From the NCBI RefSeq assembly GCF_027744825.2, contig NC_071349.1:7221001-7285000 (forward strand): DNA of 64,000 nucleotides, read 5' to 3'. This stretch comes from Synchiropus splendidus. Taxonomy: Eukaryota; Chordata; Actinopteri; Syngnathiformes; Callionymidae. Below the pieces are notes generated by a model. It was not told where the DNA came from, ran no database searches, and worked only from the letters and a program-made list of their open reading frames with translations. Position numbers and translations under genes: made by a program. Shown one piece after another: positions 40,201 to 53,794 of the stretch (position 1 is the first letter of the stretch; each line of letters begins with the position of its first letter).

Positions 40201-43200
40201 CAAAATGCAAGCAAAAATAGCTTAACAGGGATCAAACTGTATTTAATCAAGCGATAAGCCTTACATAGCTGATACAACTGTATGGTTGCATAAATATATA
40301 AGTAGCATGGTAAAGAATGATTATTTAAATATGTATTTTTGTGTCAGGTGTCCCCAACATCTGAAAGTGTTATTGTGGCAGCAGCTGCTGAGTTCATCTC
40401 TGTTTGTTATTTGAATCAGATGTTTGTTTTTATAAAAAGTCATTTTTGTTCAAATAGATGTTTACAGCTTCTTTTTTACAATGCAAGTTGTAAAGTCAGT
40501 TGTTGATGTGGCGTGTCTGGAGAGGAATGGGCTGGAGGCGGGGTTATGGGGTGGGGTCCGGGCTTCAAACGCCTTTGAAAATCCTAGCTAACTCCTAATA
40601 GGTTGTATATCAATGGTAATACAGCATGTGTCCCCTCATCTTAGGTGTTAACAAAATGATTTGTTGTCAAAGTAACTCACTCACCACGGCTGGGAGGCTT
40701 GAGTAGGACTAGATTTTGGCCCCTTAATTCGGTATTGCTGTGCATTACACTGCTAACCTTCATCTTACAACCAGGTGCGATAACGTGTTTATAGTTTCTA
40801 TGACAGTTAACATGGTGTTCACCTCTTCAACAAACTTTCAACCATTTGTGCTGGTGTTTTGCTGCTTATTTTTATCAGTTTAACACTATAAATTAGAAAA
40901 TGTGTAGACTTTAGCGCACCTACGCTGAAAGCACTTTATTCTAATCACCGAAGCACAGACTGACCCTGAGACCCCATTTGTGTGTAGTTGGCGTAATAGT
41001 CATAATGCTGTGCGGTTAAAAGACTCCCTTGTATTTTGCTCGTATCTCTTTAGTACCCCCATTTTCATTTGCTTTATTAAAATAGCAAAGAAAATGTGAT
41101 TAAATGTTTGGATTTTCAGTTATTAAATGCTTGGGATAAAAAGTGAACGCGCTGCCAACAACTAAATAAAACTTATTTTAAGGTTGGGGTCTCATCTATT
41201 TTTCTGGTTTTGTTCCCACGCTCCCGAGTATTTCTAGCTGAGAAGCATTCAAGTGTGTAATTAGAAAGCTCTATTTTGATCTGTCCTCAATCTTTTGCAT
41301 TTTCCTCGAATTCCGTCTGGTCATGAGGAAAATGTTAGCGATCATTCCACAGACAACACAGAATAAGTGTGAATGAGGTCAGTTATATAGAGAACTGGTG
41401 GTGTGATTTCCAATCATGCTAAGTTAGTCTTGACACTTACTGCAACTGGTGGGAAAACATTGTTTGGCTCCTCCGATGGTATACGTTGTGGATTCCGACT
41501 TACACGTCCTGTTCCCTAAAGAATGTGTAAGTTATTTGAGTGACAAGTCGCAGGCCTATTTTTAGCTTTCTGCAACATCACTTGTTTCCTTCCTTCCTTT
41601 CTTGCTTCCCAGTCTGTGAGTTCTGTTTCGCTCCAGTCTGTGTATGTGCTCTAAAAGATAAGCCTGTTATTTCCACACCCCTCTGACCCCATTTGGAGTA
41701 AAATGGACTGGAAACTAGTATTTTTATTTGGTCAAGAGTCACTTTTTGCAATTGAAGTTTCTTTCCCAGTCAGTTCTTCTCCAACGCTGAATCTCATCTG
41801 ACCACCACATTTTTTGTGGCGGAGACTTGCGATGACCTATAGTGACCTGGAATCCAAACCTGGTCCACATTGTTGTCAACAGGATGCTATTGTTAGCATC
41901 CACATACATGGTAAAACATGTAACTTATCAACATCTCAGTCCATCTATAATTTGCAATCTAAGCTACTTTCACATCTCAGCGACAGGAAGGGCTTTCTTC
42001 GATGGCGTTCTCTAACTTTGATTGGGATTGTTCCGAGATGAGAACATCACCAATGAAGACCAGTCGCGTCAAGCACAGCTGCTTGATTGCCTCCACTACA
42101 ATTACTTCTCCATCAAATGTCTCGAGCCATTTTTATCATCTGCGTCATAAAGAGCAATTTTTTTCTACTTCTAGAGCTTGAGGCAAATGCCATTTCTATT
42201 CCGCTATCCCCGTCTTTCAGTCTGGACTGTTTTTATGATGAGTCGAAATTTGATAAATGATCATCCGTAAACAGCAGAGCTGCTGGTGATCTGCTGCAAT
42301 AAGGACGTTTCAAAAGACACTCACTGTGTGCACCCTGAAGAGAAAGTGTTTGTGCAAGAGAAAAGTGCTTCCTTTACAGGCGGTTAATGGATTGTCTTTG
42401 GGCACTCGAGTTTCCTCTCACTGGGCATACAATTACCAGCTCTAAATGTGTGCAGTGTGAAAGCTACTGGATGTGTTGTTTCCTGCTCAGGATTACCGGC
42501 CTGTGTGTGATGTCCCCACAAAATTAACTGAATAAGTGATACAAAACATTTGAATTGAATTATCTACCTTTAAAAAAAAAAGTGACAATGAAGTCTCTCT
42601 GAAACTTGGTTGTCATTTAAGGGAGGAGCAACACATGGGGGTCAACTCTCATTTGTCTGGAGTATATCTTTTCAGTATGGCTTGTAGAAAAGGCTTTGGT
42701 GAAAATAAATTTGAAAATGAGATTGAACTTATGACCAGAAGAAATCGGAAAATACATAACACTCCATAAAAATATCAGTATTACTGTAAAATATTCTATA
42801 TTTAAAATAAAAAGCCAAACTATGTGTCACTCTGTTTAAAGAAGAATCATCAGATAATTATAAAATCCTTGATACACAGGTGAACGGTAAAAACAGGAAT
42901 GAAGGTCAATGAGAAAATGCTGAGAAAACATAGGCTTAATAAACATTAATAATGCTAAGTATTGTCTTTTGAAGTTTGGCAAATAACAGTAGAAAGTGGA
43001 AAGTTTGGATGGTGAAATGACAAGAAAACTGATTTAAAAAATTGAAAAAGTTAAATTAATTGAATGATGAAAGTATAGAATTTCACAATGCTGCATAAAA
43101 ATCTAAATGAATGTACATGAACTGATCACAAACGTGCACTGCCATGCTAAAATATCAAAGCTACAGGCACCAGTCTTGTTTTCTATGTATAAATTCATGA

Positions 43201-46200
43201 TTTTTTTTTTATTATTATTATCACCATTATTATTATTTCTAAATTCTGTCACCAGTCATCATCATGTATAGAGGAATATTAGCATCTAATAAAACTCATC
43301 AGCTATTACATTCCAGACTTCAGTGCATATGTTGTGTGTTCTGTGTTCATAGAAAAAAACAAGTCTCACTAAACTTTCACTAGCTTTGTTTGCACAGCAT
43401 CCTGTCCTGTGTTGATGTTCTTGTTTGCCGATACCTGTGGGTAAATAAACAAACTTTGCGGCTGTATAATTCATCGATTCACTTCACGACTGCTGCAAAC
43501 TCAACAGCAGCATCCAGTGGAAGAGCCGTCTGAGAGGGAAAATGTGAGGAGAAGAAAAATAAGGCCAGGCCGTTTGGGAAGAGGAGTTACCCACTCACGC
43601 TGGATACCATGACACTAAGTGAGGGCTCGATGTCAGGCAAACATTGTTAGGCACCGCCTGCTGGGGGCTCGAGGAATGCTAATTCCTGACTTCTGTGTGT
43701 GTAGGAGAGACTAAACTACAGTGATGATGCTTAGCGGTGGGAAACTTGGGAGCTCCTCAGAACAAAAACACTTTTAAAAACAGTTGTTTGGGAAAGTGTG
43801 ATGCTGTCCACAATCCCTGATTGTAGAAAACAGAGAACTGGAAACGTTTGAGCACACGATTTGTGTGATTACTTTTCACTGATGCAAGGTAAACAAATAA
43901 CAGCGCAATTCTGGCTAAATTCTTCTCATGCAACGATGAGTTCACTGCGGGGGAGGTTGACGTGAAGTTTGTTGCTGTATCTTGAGACTTTGTTCAGTTG
44001 GAAAGTGAGATTTATTTTAGTTCAAAGGCTTGTTGGGCAGTTTTGTTTCACATGTTTTGAGTTTCACTCAAAACGTGCGTTAGCTGACAAACTTTCCACA
44101 TCAGCTAAAGCACCTGGACGTGGACTTGTCAGCTGGATCAAAAATTAGGTCATTGAGCTCCCGGAGTTTGTCATTTAAATATATGAAGTAGTTCCAATCC
44201 TTGTTCCTTATTTCACTGCCAAATAGTTTTTTAAATTATGATCAACTAAAATGCATACAAGTTTATTTAAGTGACAATGCATATTTTTTAATAAATAAAA
44301 GTATCTTAACCAAGTTATTTGGGCTTCAAGTTCCACAGTTCGCCTGACTGGCTTAGAAATTGAATAGAAATTGAGATACTGTCAGTCTATCATCATCGGT
44401 CATCAACATTTCTAGCATTTGCAGTCATTTTCGTGAGATCTTTTAAGCCAGTCACATGTTTGATTGTAAAACGTCTATACTTGAGCTCTCTTTCTGCAGT
44501 CTTTCTTCCGTTTCAGCGTGTTGAATGACACAAAGAGTGCTGGGTTTAGCCACAGCTGTCTTGTGATTGTTCTTATACACTTCCAAGTCAGAGGTTTTCC
44601 GAACATCATCAAGCAGCTGTCACTGTTGTATGCTGCATGAGTGTCTGCTCCTGTGAGGCTGATGCTGAAAACAATGCAGGCGTTGTACAGAAGACGGTGC
44701 CGGCACTGAACGGTCACTTATAGTGGCCACCCCCCCTCTTAAACCCAGGGTCACGCTTTGCTGACTTAGGCAGAGGTGCGTGCAGCCGCTTCACCGTGGG
44801 TACATTTTTTTAAGGAGCACCACAGTCTGGGTAGCAGGTTCGCTGTGTCATCCAGAGTAACTTCCCGGAGAATTTTTTCCTAAACACACGTACATCTTCC
44901 AAACAAAAACAGCTTACCAGCTACATTATGTCAAATTCCATGATAAGTAGTTCCGTTTTAGTCTGTCAATTCTGCGATTCAGTGATTGTTGAAATCATAG
45001 GGCCCTAATGGGGGCCATAAAATCAAAATAAACCTGTCGACAATTGCAGGCACAAAAAAAACTTTTCCATGTCATCAACAATTTGGTGTTTATGTGATTG
45101 TTATTTTCAGGTTTTCTGATGCTTGGCTGTTGTTGACATTAATGGCGTCCAATTTTTCTTTCTAGTTGTTTTCATTCAGACGTCGCAGCCACTCATCAGA
45201 CACAGAGCTTCATGTCTCATCACAGACGGATTTGTGCGCTGAGACTGATAAGCTTTATTCTGTCTGAAAATGTCACTGGAGCACATGTCAAACCTGTAAC
45301 TGTCTGCACTTTTCAAGAAAGACTTAAATGAGGACGTATCCGACTCGAAGACTGGCTCAACTGCTCTAGACCACACTGACGCAGAGACATGACAGACAGG
45401 CTGTAGCAAACTCAACAACACAAAGATGGTGACAGACATGTTTTGAATAGGTCTTGGAATGTAATTCAAACCTGCTGCCTGGTGAAATTGTTGGAGTTAT
45501 TCCTCCACTCTTCGATATCTCTTCACAGTCTCTGGGAAGAATTCTCTGAATGCATGACAGAGAAGATGAAATAGGCCGTAACCCATTGGGGACATTTCCT
45601 CTCCTCTCTTCAAATCTTGCCGTACACCCACACAAACATGCTACCCAATAAATCTGACTCCGAATTCTTCCCTCGTTGTCATAGATGCTTCAAGTCTCTA
45701 CTAACAATGTCGCTGCAATCTTCCTACACAAACCATCTCCTGCTGTCGAAGTGCTCGGTGCGAGCTCAGCAGTATAGCACTGTATTGTGCTGTAATTTAC
45801 CATCAATCTGGGTGACATGGTAGCCTCAGAGACTTGAGTTTAATGTCACTCAAAATAGCTTTACCGGTGCCAATTTCCATGTTGGCTTAGTGTTACATGC
45901 TATTTATAGTGTCAAACTATTGTCCAGTTCGAATCATGCTGATCATACATATCACATTTTATCAAGATATCTATATATATATACTGTACTTCCATGTATT
46001 GTTTAAGTGTTAACAGCACATTGTCTCTCTTCAGATGTGGCTAACGGCAGTACAGGCTACAGGCCTCCACCCAGGACCAAGGAAGTGGTCATCAATGGCC
46101 AAACGGTCAAACTCAAGTACTGCTTCACCTGCAAAATTTTCAGACCACCACGTGCCTCCCACTGCAGCCTCTGTGACAATTGTGTGGGTGAGTAATAAAT

Positions 46201-49200
46201 ACGCCATTTGTGCAATAGTTAACCAGCGTCTTTGTCATTCGAAGGTTAGCTAAACAAGATCTAATTCTGTCACATGGTGTTGTTTCAATTTTATTTTGAT
46301 GTTTATCACGATTACTTTATACTTGTTAACAATGAACTCAGGTTTTGTTTTTTGAATGCAGCTACTAGCCTTCTAAGTGTTAAGTACTTCCAAGTTTTTA
46401 ATGTTTCTGACAAGCATGTTGTTATTTGCTGATTCACGGGTGATAGCATCCGCATTAAGACCCAGCAGATAAATATGTGTTTTCGAAACAAACCTTCGGG
46501 GGTCTTTCCTGACGCACTTTTTGATCTGAGCAGAAACAAAGTGGCTTTTGGAACAACACTTCTTCCTCACGCTGTTGTGAGGGAAAGTGAGCGGCACGAC
46601 AAAGCAATTCGCAGAACTGTTTTTGAGTTTTTGTGCTGCTGTCATCTTCGAAGCGGGTTTTCCCTTTTGTCCGTCTGGTTGTCAGGAGAGGAGCTGTAGG
46701 TTAGGGATGAGTAGTAGATGTGTTTTTAGACAACTGTCTGAGTTACAGTAGCGGGTGCTAATACGGACAGTGAGTGGTCTGGCTTGTGAGCTGGTGGTCT
46801 GCAAAATGGGAGTTCTCTCTCTGAAGATGTGGATTTGTATGACTGGTTTTGGTAAATTGTGTGGCGATTCCCTTCCAGCAAGCCGTTCCCCCTGACTCTG
46901 AGTTTTAAATAATTCAGATGCATTTATTGGTTCAGAGACATCCTGGTTTTTTTTTTTGTTTTTTTTAGTTGAATGATCTCACTTTCTGTTTGTAGGAATC
47001 ACACTCGGGATCATATTAGTTACTTCCCTCTCTGTTCCTTTGGTCTCCAGGGCCGCTAATGCCACGCAGCTTCCCTGGATCTTAAATAAGTTAGTACCCT
47101 GAGTGGTTCAGACTCCCCCACTTGATGTGTAGGACAAGATTATGGCACAGTCGCTTCTTCTTTAGCCGGATGCCCCGCAGGCCAGGAGTCTCTGTAGAGG
47201 GTGACATTTATTACTGCATGTCACCAGTTAAATCATTCAACGGAACAGTTTCAGCTCACAAAAATACCTGTTTTTCGTTGACCTAAAGGCACAAGTTCTG
47301 TGCCTCATTAATTAGTAATAGTTGAATTCAAATGTGCACAAACTTACAGATTAGTCACATTAAAATGCAGCTGAGCTCACTATAGCTTTATTTCAGGGTT
47401 GCCTGTGCAGTTTTTTCTCTACAACATTGTCATTTTTATTTTAAAAATAAGTACTCCTCAGCCTGATGTTTGGTTCAACTGACTTGACCATTGATTGTTG
47501 GTGTCCCAACAGGAAAGGTGGAGTATTTTAATACGTTTCTATTTGACACCTTTGACCATTAAAAGAGGTGCAGCCGAAGAGGAACACTGGCTAATGCAAC
47601 AAAAAAAAAGTTCATAGACGGATCACAAGTGACTCGAAAGATGAGCTGCCGCCTCAAATCAGCCGCCTCCACTGAGTCATAGCCATTATTACAATATTCC
47701 TCTGCTCCAAGATGCACTTCTTCCAGCGCCTCTTTCTTCTTCCATACGTTTTCTTCTCTTCCACGCGTCAAGGCCAATCCAGTTCATAGCTGTGATGGAT
47801 CCATTAGTGCCAAGCCAAGTCCATTGTACTCCACAGTAGCCGTAAAATGTACCGTTATTTTCCATCAAGTCTGTCATCTTCGCTTTGACAACCCACTTGT
47901 TTATGTGTTCTGAAACAGGTTTTTGTACTTCATAGGCGTGGAAATGCAGTAATCCAGTGTCAGTTCTAATCTGGACGTGCAGCAGCAGCTCTGGTCGGGC
48001 CAGACTCCCTCGTCCCCTCGCACAATTGTGCCAGGCATTGATCGAGGCAGGCAAAAGCCAGGCCCATCCTCATCACAAAATTACGACTGGTCAACTGATG
48101 CCCTCATCCACACAGTGGTCTGCACAGCTCTGACACTAATCCCTCCTTTTAATCTGCTGCAACTGTTGTCCACCAACGATTTCATGCGTTTTACAATTTG
48201 GATTGCGCCACATTTCTGGAGCAGTATTTTTCATATCTTACATCATAGCCTTCCTGGGTTACAGACATTTTCATCACCACTCGAACAACGCTCTGCCGTG
48301 CTATTAGGTGCTCACGAGACACTTAAATAGTTTTTTACCTGTTGCCGTATGCGTGGTTGAATGTGACAGACCCTGTACTCAACGTTATTATTAGTAAGTC
48401 TCTTGGTGCATTTGTGGCAAAAATCCAGTCAAAGGAGTTGGAAAACCATTGAAGACTTTCTGTGGTGTTGTTATTATCAGTCATCTTAGCACTTTATCTT
48501 GAACCTTTTCTGGTTGGCTGGAGAAGTTGCATGAAGTCCCTTCATTTGAAAGACACTCCAAGTGGAGCAGCTCATTCTTTGCTTTGATGGAAGTGCTGTG
48601 TGGAGATCTGGGTTGTTGCCTCAGTTGCTCTCCAGTCCAGGTTTTTTTCAATATTTTCGCTCTGGCAAGGGAACGTCTTAAAGTGATAAATGACAGTGGC
48701 CACATCAGTGTTGATCAAACGTGACATGAGTTGTTGTGAATAAAGTTCGTTCTGCTCTGTGAACCAGGAAAAGAAATCAGTTTTAATGAACTTCATAGTT
48801 GCTTTGCTTGTTCTCCCTCTAAGTACGCGCACAGTCCGACTGCCTGACAGGGCTGTGGTTGCTGAGCACAGCAGTGTGACACCAACAAGTTTGAAAGAGT
48901 AAACATTGAGATGTTGAGCAGAATGAATGACAGGAAGCTGCTTTATGACGTGCTTATGAATTCTGTCACCGTCTTTCTCTCCAGAGCGCTTCGACCACCA
49001 CTGTCCCTGGGTGGGGAACTGCGTGGGAAGGAGGAACTACCGCTTTTTCTACATGTTCATCCTCTCGCTCTCCTTCCTCACCATCTTCATCTTTGCCTTT
49101 GTCATCACACACATCATTTTACGTAAGTGGAACACACTCTCTCCCTCCTCCTGGCTGCAGCCAGCAGGTTGTAAGTGGGTGTTGTGAAAAGCTGCAGCAT

Positions 49201-52200
49201 TCTGGCTTGTTACCATTTTTCCAGCTGGGACCCGGCTGTGGTCGACTGGGCGCCCAATCAATTTGTGTGTATGCGAGTGTGAGTGCGCACGCATGTGTGT
49301 GTTGCAGTGCAGCCAACCGAGAGTCTGTACATTAGTGTTGCACTGCGGAAAGAAACTGGAGCTTTGGAAGACCTGAAACGGTTCTGCTGTAGTGTTGATC
49401 ATGATGTCTTTCTCCGGTCAGACATGTCAGACTGCTCCTGTCTGTTATGAGCGTGTTCACTAGGAGCCGGGTTAACCTGGCTAATGGGAACCACAGAAAC
49501 TTGGCGAAAAAGCCACCTCCATGAAGGTTGTTTACAGCAGGTAATAACTGGAGATGATTTTTTTCCCCTGTCAGAGCTCCACGTTTACATTTGGAAATCA
49601 CCAGGGGGAGTGTGAGATGGTTGTCTTGAGGGAACGCTCATCCTGTCATCTGATAGTAACTGTGTGTTTCCTCCCGCAGGCTCCCATCAGAGTGACTTCC
49701 TCAGTGCACTTAAAGAGAGTCCTGCCAGATATCCTTGGAGTGAACAAGACCTTTGTCTTGCATCTGAGTCCCGTGACAAGTGCTTGTTTCTGTTCCTTAC
49801 TGTCACTATTTATCTGACCAGGGTTCAGTTGTAGCTCTGTTATTTGTTCATGTGTGGCTCCACAGTTGCACAATGGGCTCAGCTTTAAACATCTGTCACC
49901 CCCCGTCCCTCCCTCCCCTCTCCTCGCACTGGCATGTCTGGAGCATTTCTCATCAGTTCTGTTTCATCAGCTGACACGCAGGACGGCTCCTTCATGGTCC
50001 TGGCGTCTCTCCACTGGCTTTTGATTTTGATCTCCTTCTCGCGTGATGAGAAGAGATTAAAGTTTGGGCGTGTCTTTGATCGATAACAAGCATGTGTGAG
50101 AGCTGAACTCTTAGATGACTCATAAAAGACGACACTAAACTGCAGTAGAGACTGTGTTTCTGATGTCGCACTGGTTTAACCAACAGGACTGCAACTGTTG
50201 ATGCAGAAGGTGTGAGGTTGTGTTTCCTTGACCAGTTGTCTTACTGTGTTGGAGGTGGTGGTGTGTTTCTTCTCCGTCTGGTCCATAGTGGGACTCTCCG
50301 GCTTCCACACCTACCTGATCAGCTCCAACCAGACGACGAACGAAGACGTGAGTGCAGAGACCAGCAGATGCCACTGATGTGTGGAGACACACTTGGGTGG
50401 CTTCTCTTACACTGTTGATCACACCGGAGCCACATGACACCCTTCAACAGACCCTTTCTTAAATTTGACTTTTATTTTAAAAAGCACATTGAGCTGCATC
50501 ACTCTTTACTGCAGTTGACCTCATGCATTATACTGTGAGCGACTGGCTGAACTACTTAATACTAATTTGATGATGTAGTTGGTTTATTTACTTTTTTGGT
50601 CAGTTCTGAACACATTCTGTTAGTTGTTGACTTCAACACAGACAATGTTGAAACTGTCCAGAATTTAGTTTGGCCAGTTATGAAAAAAAAAAATAATGAT
50701 ATTATTAATGTTATGGTTACAGCCACACCTTTTAAAACATTTTTTTAAAGATTTTTCATGATAATATTTGAGATCACGTTTCCATAATTATTTTGTCATT
50801 AACTCCTAATATGTTAATATTTGTTTAATATGTTCCCATTGACAGTGAGCTATAAATAATCTCATTATAATAATAATAACTAGCAATAAAGGTGACCAGC
50901 TATGGATTTTGTTATTGTGATTTCAGAAATTCTGCTTTTTAAATTATGCTAAAACCATTAATAATCTTATTTATTTTTCTTTTCAGTTGTTTTGTTGTGT
51001 TGTTCCTGGCTTGATTATTATATTCATAATATTTAGCTTTGGATTATTATTATTTTTAATTCAGTGTTTGACTTTTATTTTGATTTTCCGTTTTGTTGTC
51101 TGTATTTTAAACCTTGCTCTTATGACAATATTGTTCTCTCTTCAGATCAAAGGCTCATGGTCTTCTAAACGAGGCAAAGACAACTACAACCCCTACAGCC
51201 ACGGCAACATCCTCACCAACTGCTGCGCTGCTCTGTGTGGACCTCTGCCGCCCAGGTTCGTCGCTACTGCCGTTGAAAAACATCTTTTGTTGGTGACCGC
51301 AATAGACGTTCAGAATGTTTCTGATGTCTGAAACACTAGAGTGCAGCCCATTGTCAGACGTGCAGGTGAAGCAGAGACGGTTTACTACATTATTCCAGAC
51401 TCAGAGGGTGACACTGGAAGATTTAGGTCTAAAGCTACGTTCACACCCAGTGTGTTGGCAACAAAGCGGCTGCCTGCCACCTGGCTATTTTGCGTTTGAA
51501 AGAGTAGATCAACCTGCTGGAGGTGGGTCTACAGTTAGTGGAACATCAACATGTTCAGGGTCAGAATTGTAGAGTCGCAGAACTGTATTAAGACAGTAAA
51601 GGTTGTGGAGGACACGTCTCAGGCTCCACCAGATCCTTCAGAGCCGCCGTCATCCCTGTGACTCATTGGTTCCAGCAACTGTCAGCTGCTCTCCCATTCA
51701 CTTCCTCTTGTGGATGAATTTTCCTCTCTGCATACGTCACCCTAACATCTGGCCTCTGATTGGTTAACAACCTTTTCCTGGAGTTCTGACTTTTCAACTT
51801 CAGCTTCATTTGATGCCACGGATGCTCTGATGGCGCTCGCCTCCACACGAGTCCCGAGACTTGCTTTTCCAGCGAGTCATTCCGGCAACATTCCTGTCAG
51901 TCCAAGCCGGCTGCTGCGTCCATTAGGACCGATGAGTCATGGGTAATGACGGCGGTGGGCGGATGCTCAGTGGTGGCTGCACAGGTGGTCGACATCTGGC
52001 CTCGGCTGGAGCCAGCAGCTCCAGAGGAATGTTTTGACTCAGACTCAAGGAGCCAAACTTCCTCTCCTCCACTGAAAACACATGGCGGAGAAGCCTGCCT
52101 TCAGCCCACATTTCCTGGAAGGTTTTCCTCTGACGGCTGGAGCCAGCTCGTCTCTTCGGAGACTCACAGTCACACTTGGTGCTGAATGATCGGCCCGATG

Positions 52201-53735
52201 ACATCCTGCTGTCTGGGCAGGTGAAAACTGCCCCCCGACTCATCATCATAAAAGAGTCATGACTCCAACTGAGCAAATCTGAGTGTGGAGGAAGAGACTT
52301 TTGGAGATGCTCCTTTAATGTGGAGGCTGTCGGGTTGTTTTCTTCCTATTTAATACGAAGTATGAAATATTTTCTCTCTGTCTGTCCTCTTCACAGTTTG
52401 ATTGACAGACGTGGATTTGTCCAGTCAGACGCCCCACAGCCAACACCGCCCACCAACGGCATCACCATGTACGGGGCCACGCAGTCTCAGCAGAGTCACA
52501 TGGTAAGGCCCTGACTCGCTCACGCTGCTGGAGGAACACAGTCTTATTGGCTACGTGTTCTTCCAGAACACACCTTCATTTATGTCTCCACTTGTCATTT
52601 AATCCAGTGCATCGAACAAAAACACTACCCATTGAAATCGTGGCATTATTGAAGCATTTCAATTTCTTATTTATTTCTTAATCAAAAATGCTTGCAACAA
52701 AAATGGCCGACTCAGTTGGTGCCTTAAACATCTCTGGCAGTTTCGATTGACAAGCCCAAGGCAGGACTTGTGTGTGGATGACATCCTAAAGTAGCAAGAG
52801 CTGAAGTGCATGAGATTAACGCCACAACACTTGATCTGAGGTCAATCTGTGGGATTCATTCATCTGAGTAACTGATAGCAAGACAATGATCCGCGCGTCG
52901 CTCTGTTGTGTCAACAGTGGATCTAATGATCCCAGACAACTGAGAGATGAAAGTCTATGTGCTAGATCTCTCACTCTATCCTTATGAGGACCTCTCGTTG
53001 CCATTACCCTTTCCCCAGCTTCTCACCCTTAACCTAACCGTCCAAAACAATGACAAAATGGCTAAACTTAACCAGAACCAACCTTAAATCCAGTTATTAT
53101 GGCCCAGTTATTTTGACCTTCTCACCCACAAAAGTGGACTGGCCTCAGTGTCCTCACAAAGCAAAGTGTCCTCATAAGATGAGTGTCTTGTCAAAGATTG
53201 ATCCACACAAGAATATTAATACATGTACACACACGCACACTTGTTTGTATTCCTATCTTTGTAGGCACATTGTGAGGTTTCTCATTGCCATAAACCTAAC
53301 CATCCAAAACACTTGGCTGACCTTAACCAGGACTCTGAACCAAACGTAAACATAATTACTATAACCCTGTTATTTTGACGTCTTCATACTCAAATTGAGG
53401 GTTAACCTCAAGGGGTCCAACCAAATGTCCCCACAAAGTCATACTATCCTCACAAGGATAGTGTTTTGTCAAAAACGAGTCCCCACAAAGTAGGATAAAC
53501 AAACCCATGCACACACACTCACACACAGAGTGGCCTAGAAAATTCATTGAGTTTCAACTTGCTGTGGAATTTATTTATTTTCTCCATGTTGCGTCCTAAT
53601 TTAGGTGGGATGCACATGAGTGTGTGCTACTGTGTTCCGATTCAGAAGGTCTTTGTGTTTTTGTTGCCAGGATATTAGCAAGTATTGAGTTGTTTACTGT
53701 AGCTGTCACACGACGCTCTGTATGTAAAGCCTCTT

Positions 53736-53794
<59 letters not shown>

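Noticed and set aside
47689..48054. 121-codon minus-strand open frame in zdhhc14 intron 3
   Set aside because: No recognisable domain, no splice-site or codon-use support, and no similarity to a known protein that I can name. Treated as a chance frame.
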